Assembly: GCF_003073045.1 (NCBI RefSeq)
Contig: NC_037592.1
Coordinates: 19,115,844 to 19,179,843 of the forward strand
Direction: 5' to 3'
DNA length: 64,000 bases
Source of the DNA: Pomacea canaliculata
Taxonomy: Eukaryota; Mollusca; Gastropoda; Architaenioglossa; Ampullariidae
The notes under the pieces were generated by a model. It was not told the origin of the DNA. It was given only the letters and a program-made list of their open reading frames with translations, and searched no databases. A program made the position numbers and the translations under genes. Positions 59,301 through 64,000 of this stretch are shown piece after piece; within the stretch, counting starts at the first letter, position 1; every line of letters starts with the position of its first letter.

Positions 59301-62300
59301 AAGAAAAAGTTGATAGCCCGCGAGCACTCAAAGGGGATGACTGACAGGTGTAAGATTCTGAATATCTAACTTATAACCGAGGTTTCAGGTACATTAGAAT
59401 TCTCAAGCTCTAAGACTGGAATGTTTCGAATGATTCAGAAGTGAATACCTGAGTGCAAGGAAGTCGTTGTTTTTGTAGGCGCGTTTGCATATGTGTATGA
59501 GTGTGTAAGTGTAAGTGTATGTGTGAGTTTATATTCGTGAATGTATGTTTATGCGTGTTTGTGCATGCGTGCGCGCGTGTGTGTGTGTGGTTACCCTGTA
59601 CGCAGAGGCCTTGCGAGTGGTCTCCTTACTCCGTTTAACAGACAGCCGCAGCCTTTGCTTGACAATCTTCAACTGCACGTGATCTTTCTCCTGGATGACC
59701 AGCACGAAACCTGCGCAACATCAGTACATCACTGTATACTTTAACAAATGTTTATCAGTTTAGTCGTGCTGTTGAAAACATAACTGTATGGAGTGTAGGG
59801 ATCTACCACGTGAAGATATGCGTCTTCGACAAAGAACTTAAATGCATGAAATTGTTTTGCTTTGTCAACTCTGATACATTTAAAAACCTTAAAAATCCTT
59901 TACAGACGCGGAATGAAAAATAGCGATAGCTGTCTGGCCAAGTCTGCGTGACAAAACCAATTACTTACTGTTAACAATCCTGACTACACGCCATGGCAGT
60001 ATAAATATCAAGATGGTGGCAGCTTCTTCACCTGGATGAGCCCAGATGCCCTCCCAGAATGCAACATCGAGGGCCCATGAGACGGACACGACGAATGCAT
60101 CAAAAATCTGTCGACATCATTAATCATCGGTTAGCAACGCCTACGATACATTTATATAAGATACATTTATATAAGTCCTAGTTCGGAATTAAACGTTGAC
60201 AATCTCAAATATTCTTCGTACTTAATTACGACAGGAATCACTGAGTTTTTATGCAAAATATCGTAGTCCTTAACTACTATCATCAAACGAATAATTTCAC
60301 GATCACTAAAAGCAGGATTCTACACACTACGAAACATTACCTCCAGTTTGTGATGGAGCACTTTCTTCCCCATTGCAAAAACCTTCAGGAGAGTCTGGAA
60401 CATACAAGAACACATTTTCCTAAGATTTTTTCCTCTCTCTCCCACACTTTCTTTCTCTTTCTAGCTCTAGCTCTAATCCTAGAATTCTTACAACCCATAT
60501 CCAATCTTTTGCTCCTTACTGTCTCCACACAAACCTGGTATACCTGATGTACTCATTCACCTTATGACCGAGATCGGCTAATACACAACACTCCTTAACA
60601 GGCATCATACTTCAAACTCACTTTTTATAATGAAGTGTACAATTATAAACTGGATCAATATCGCCCGTCCTTAAAACAGAACTGAGCTTACAATTACCTA
60701 CTCTAGGTGCCATTATCTTTCATTCACGTGCAATGTTGTCTCCGATCACGTGATCCAATTAACACTAGCGCGAGAGACTAGGCACATCCCTTTTTTCACC
60801 GGTCATGGGCATTGGATGTTATTACCAACGTTTAAAGATTTGTAATTGTAAATATACATTTTCTTTCCACATAAATTGTTTCAACAGCGTTTCTTTTGAA
60901 AACAAGGTCTATATTTAACTTTTAAAATAACAATGTTATAAGTTCAATGGAGAGAATCGCATTTGCGCATAAGCACACCACTGACGGAAGGGATAGGAAT
61001 CTGACCCCAAACGCTTAGCTTGCTCTGAACTCGTAACTACAGCTACCATACACATCTATCCAGGCGCAGCTCACCTCCAGCAAGAGCATGGAGAGGATTA
61101 TCAACGACCCTAGGTGAAACGAGTGCGTGAGGTCATGCAGCAGCTTATGCGTTCCTTGCAAATCCCCTCTGCGGCTCGTCGCCGCCTGCTCTTCGCCACG
61201 GGTATTTTGAAGATTCCAATGAGCATCGGTTCCTTGCTGGAGTTACCCTGGGTGGATGACAAATCGCCTGTCACGTTGACTGACTCTGAAGTGTGGCTCC
61301 CAACTATCTGCGTTTTGGCTGCACTCTGAAGAGCTGCCATCCACTGGGGATCCAGACCTAGGAAGCACCAATATCTGTTTATGACTAGGTCCGAGAACCT
61401 TGCTACACTGCATTAAGTTCACAACACGAAAAATTACCATGCCAATAACTGATGTTAAAGTACATGATGCTCTCGCAAAGTTCTTGCCACAAGCTCTCCC
61501 TTACCATCCGAATTGAAGGAAGAAGCTGGCTGCGTCCGGCTGCTGACCGGTATAGGAGGTTTCAGTAGGATGTCCCTGATCTTCTTTAGGTTTAGCGCCT
61601 CTGGGTCATGTTCAGTCGCATTCAAGTCTGGGATCTGAACTTTTAGCAATGTCGTCAAGTTCTTATCCAACTCGTCCCACTCATGAAGAGTCTCTGTGAA
61701 AACAAAAATGTCAGGCGATTAGTGTGAAAAGGATTTAGTTGGCAGCACACAAGGTATTATGTGTTCAAACCAGGTTTCTTAGTCAATACTGACAACAGTC
61801 AATATCAGTCTTGAGTGATGAGATAGAAACATTTTATCAAGCATGTTACCCTAATTGTTAATATATATTTGAATTATTAACAAGAAACAATAATCAAACA
61901 GTTCTTTGAACTGGGTTACAAATAATGAGGAATACCACCAATGTAATTTGTATTGTTACAAGTGGTATGCATATTATTTATTATTCATTTTTTCTTTCGG
62001 AAGCAAATTTAACAAATTTAAAGAAATGTAAAGTTTACATTGTCTGAATATCATTATATCTATTTTCTTATAACAGTCGAACATGTATTTAAGGAAAAGG
62101 AAGCTGAAACACATGAAATAAATGGAAAATGACTGTAGGGGCACAGACAGTACAGCGCCCTCAGGGCTCAGCCCTTTCATGTGTGTTTTATCAGTGATCG
62201 CCTCTCGGCAATGAAAACACTTTCCTGGTGTCTCACACACACAAACCAAATGATCCTCGTGTATTGCAATCCACCGAAGCATATTAGTATTTTGCTAATA

Positions 62301-63950
62301 TCAGTCTTTTCTTTCAGAGAGAGTCACACGCCTATGCAAGAGGTTAAACTTTCAAACCACATTGGTTTTTGTAACCAGAGAATAGTCCTTGAATACAGTA
62401 TTAAATTTTAATTAGGTCAAACAGTGAACTTGAAACTAATAAAACATATTTCACAGAGCTCGAATTCAACACAGTTTGCTGGCTGCTTGCTTCATTAAAG
62501 AAACAAAGCCTATACTCCGCCACTCACGCGTCTTAAAAAATTAAAACCTACCGCTGGCTCTTTCAGCAAAAGAAAATTTTTTTTTTTGTCTTGTTTTTCC
62601 TCGGACAGACAATTAAGTTTTGATTTGATACAACAACAACTGATGCGAAACGGTAATCATGCCACTGTACTCTCTTCACTGTCCGAATACTGTGTCTCCA
62701 AAATAAAAATGGTTTTCCAAGGTATTATTTCGTAAACATCCTGTTTATTACCTTGTTGCTGTTAAGGACTAACAGCTTGAAATGCTTCTTCGGAGTCGCA
62801 AAACTATTACTTTATCTTTTTATGACATAATATATCTTCATCTCCTGTAACTGGATTATTTTTAAATCATACCGCAAGCCTATGTACCTCTTCTGTCATC
62901 TCGAACAATGATAATGTCGTGCTCACTCCCTTTTTCGTTAATGTTCCGCCCGACCGCCATGTCCTTATTTTTATTCCACTGTGCGACACCAGCGAAGATT
63001 AAATATTACATACTTCTTTGTTTAGTGAACAAACCTTTTGCGACTTGCACTGGTTCCTGTGATATTTTTAGGATTAGGAAGATAAATTTGTAGATAACCA
63101 CAGCCTAATGTCACCTCCATTTTTCAGGTCGTGATGGATGAAGTGATGGCGCTGAATGCCCGAGCAGAAAGCTGTTGGGGGAAGCGGAAGGACAAGTAGA
63201 GGTTGCTTGTGAAATAAGAGCTATAAAAACGTGTTTTTTGTTTTTTGTTTGTTTGATTTTTTTTGGGACGATTTTTAAAGAAACTTTTGACACTATATTT
63301 GTCTGTAATTTACAACAAGGTCTCAATGAGTCGATACACACACACATCGTTTGATGAAAGTTTTGTAATGGGGATCGTCTCTAACAATGGTTATAAAACA
63401 CATTATATAGGGGAGGACGGTGATTTAGTTTTTTTTTTTTTTTAAATAGACCAACACTAACGTACTTGTACACACAACTAGACCCTGAATATTCCCTTGC
63501 AAAAAGCAAGCCTACCCTCGGTATTTTCTTATTGGCTTATCCGAGAATTGAGGTTTGTCCCCTGCAGTTTTACAGACTGCAAACAGCTTCTCACCAACTG
63601 GTAGTGTGAGACAGTCTGCATGCCCTAGAGCCTGTCCTACCAGTGGGTTTGCCATGTCCACGTGGTTGAGGTCTAATGCCTACATGTAACGATGTCTTGT
63701 CGTGGCTCAACCTCGACTCGTTTCGAAATAAATCAGTTGTGACATTTCTAGCAACTGCTAAATGGCAGCGACAAAGGTCTCAGCCAAAAGTCACCAGACA
63801 CATTGTATCAACACTCTTGTTTTACCTTTCATAATAAGAATGTCGCAGATGATCTGGCCGATGACACAAGCAGCGTCGAGTGCCGCGAGAGTGCACACCA
63901 CAATGAGCGCCACATGAGTGTGCATGAGGATGGACAAGCGCTTGCGGCAT
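56330..63950 (-). CDS. HVCN1: Voltage-gated proton channel Hv1-like, copy B (5' end outside window)
   Basis: Visible exons in transcript order: 63950-63826, 61693-61505, 61357-61075, 60394-60341, 60107-59969, 59710-59595, 58904-58826, 57634-57108, 56350-56330. Five exons have exactly the lengths of copy A. Voltage-sensor residues match copy A: S1 LDA and CDI acidic residues with Gln for E119, S2 Glu and Lys, S3 IFDAF and ALDV, S4 FILPWRVVRIVN lacking the first arginine. The S1-S2 loop carries four N-glycosylation sequons and an RRRR site. The tail of about 180 residues is Ser/Glu-rich, contains PPTY (a PPxY ligand for WW domains, as in Nedd4-type ligases) and ends DSVTRL, a class I PDZ ligand. 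One G appears missing at 61164-61167. Tandem duplication with copy A is clear; intron sequence beside the S1 exon is still alignable. Confidence 0.88.
56600..56757 (-). mobile_element. tRNA-derived SINE (head region)
   Basis: On the minus strand GGGTGGCCGAATGGTTAG begins a tRNA-like head. TGGCCGAATGG (56735-56745) fits a pol III A box, and GGTTAGATACC (56690-56700) fits a decayed B box at normal spacing. The body runs on toward lower coordinates and its end is uncertain. It sits in the last intron of Hv1 copy B. Confidence 0.55.
57108..57634 (-). CDS. HVCN1: Hv1 copy B: long C-terminal tail exon
   Basis: An open exon of 527 nt. Order: basic GRSGRRRSSL, a Ser/Asp-rich region (MESSSDEDDLTSRD), YTIDSKRNSEGYITSDNEST, ADGLDNPVFENEDVSTSGP, an Arg/His-rich patch, Ser-rich SSETPSSESSS, and VPPTYHEVLTQQ with the PPxY motif. 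Such a tail is absent from vertebrate Hv1. It offers many potential phosphorylation sites and docking motifs. Donor GTAAAC. Confidence 0.85.
58826..58904 (-). CDS. HVCN1: Hv1 copy B: distal coiled-coil exon
   Basis: Encodes TEVKQLQGLCRKYGATENEI then NACGPT, with near identity to copy A exon 7. 79 nt; donor GTATGT. Confidence 0.88.
59480..59590. repeat. TG-rich microsatellite-like tract in Hv1 copy B
   Basis: Impure gtgtatgtgtgag, tgtgtgcg and gcgcgtgtgtgtgtg repeats in the intron right next to the donor of the post-S4 exon. Confidence 0.8.
59595..59710 (-). CDS. HVCN1: Hv1 copy B: post-S4 helix exon
   Basis: Encodes FVLVIQEKDHVQLKIVKQRL and a basic continuation ending AYR. 116 nt as in copy A. 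Confidence 0.88.
59969..60107 (-). CDS. HVCN1: Hv1 copy B: S3 and S4 exon
   Basis: Encodes IFDAFVVSVSWALDVAFW, a short GIWAHPGEEA loop that contains one His (possible but unaligned stand-in for H193), and S4 ILIFILPWRVVRIVN. 139 nt as in copy A. Donor GTAAGT. Confidence 0.92.
60341..60394 (-). CDS. HVCN1: Hv1 copy B: inner S2 exon
   Basis: Encodes TLLKVFAMGKKVLHHKLE, 54 nt, phase 0. Donor GTAATG as in copy A. Confidence 0.9.
61075..61357 (-). CDS. HVCN1: Hv1 copy B: S1-S2 loop, second half, and start of S2
   Basis: Encodes LDPQWMAALQ, sequons NVT and NSS, GIFKIPVAKSRRRRAA, then, after restoring one G in the gggg run (plus-strand 61164-61167), GDLQGTHKLLHDLTHSFHLG and SLIILSMLLLE. Read literally, the frame runs into a stop before S2. 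Acceptor cttcctag, donor GTGAGC. Confidence 0.82.
61505..61693 (-). CDS. HVCN1: Hv1 copy B: S1-S2 loop, first half
   Basis: Encodes ETLHEWDELDKNLTTLLKVQ and onward to SSFNSDG, with NLT and NAT sequons and a proline-rich KPPIPVSS stretch. Donor GTAAGG. In copy A this half is fused to the next without an intron. Confidence 0.82.
63826..63950 (-). CDS. HVCN1: Hv1 copy B: S1 exon
   Basis: Follows a tttgctgcag acceptor and encodes CRKRLSILMHTHVALIVV, then ALDAACVIGQIICDI. 125 nt as in copy A, with only a few substitutions. The first exon would lie to the right of the window. Confidence 0.9.
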
Positions 63951-64000
63951 CTGCAGCAAACAGAAAAAAAACATAACAATGCTGTGGTGCTGGCGATTTT

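Overview
This is eukaryotic (animal) DNA: genes are broken into short exons with GT/AG introns, and most of the window is AT-rich non-coding sequence with microsatellites, satellites and DNA transposons. The muscle-LIM gene and the form of the proton-channel genes suggest a mollusc, probably a gastropod. That assignment is inference, not proof.

Three gene sets can be read. (1) Two tandem, same-orientation (minus strand) paralogues of the voltage-gated proton channel Hv1/HVCN1 sit near the two ends: copy A at 8170-15318 (nine exons, apparently a complete coding layout) and copy B at 56330-63950 (its first exon lies beyond the right edge). Both have the four-helix voltage sensor and the coiled coil. 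They also share a roughly 100-residue S1-S2 loop rich in N-glycosylation sequons with a multibasic R-X-R-R site, the loss of the first S4 arginine (Leu-Pro-Trp-Arg), and a long C-terminal tail ending in a PDZ-ligand-like sequence. Copy B adds a PPxY motif. (2) A two-LIM-domain muscle LIM/CRP gene lies on the plus strand at 23042-26068 (five coding exons). (3) The last two exons of a PMP22/claudin-like four-helix gene lie on the minus strand at 49517-50039. A single terminal exon with a membrane anchor (44415-44620) is also possible.

The centre is repeat-dominated. From left to right it holds a hAT deletion derivative (18361-19145), a nested pogo/Tigger-like plus hAT-like insertion (28745-30784), a 54-bp tandem array (32785-33220), a 150-bp array (33470-34110), a satellite of about 168 bp with a 100-N assembly gap (37040-39520), a 3-kb TCAC-type array (41030-44030), a longer hAT element carrying a transposase remnant (50780-52785) and a small decayed MITE (52876-53044). 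The outer flanks of the two hAT copies share the same 8 bp (aaagtatg) while the inner flanks differ. The whole 34-kb segment between them may therefore have been inserted, or misjoined in assembly, by recombination between hAT copies.

Many coding exons carry single-base length changes, mostly in homopolymers, that break otherwise well conserved reading frames (at least five in the LIM gene, one in Hv1 copy B, several in the tail exon of Hv1 copy A). The tandem arrays are similarly noisy. I read this mainly as uncorrected long-read assembly error, so gene models should follow conserved frames rather than literal translation.
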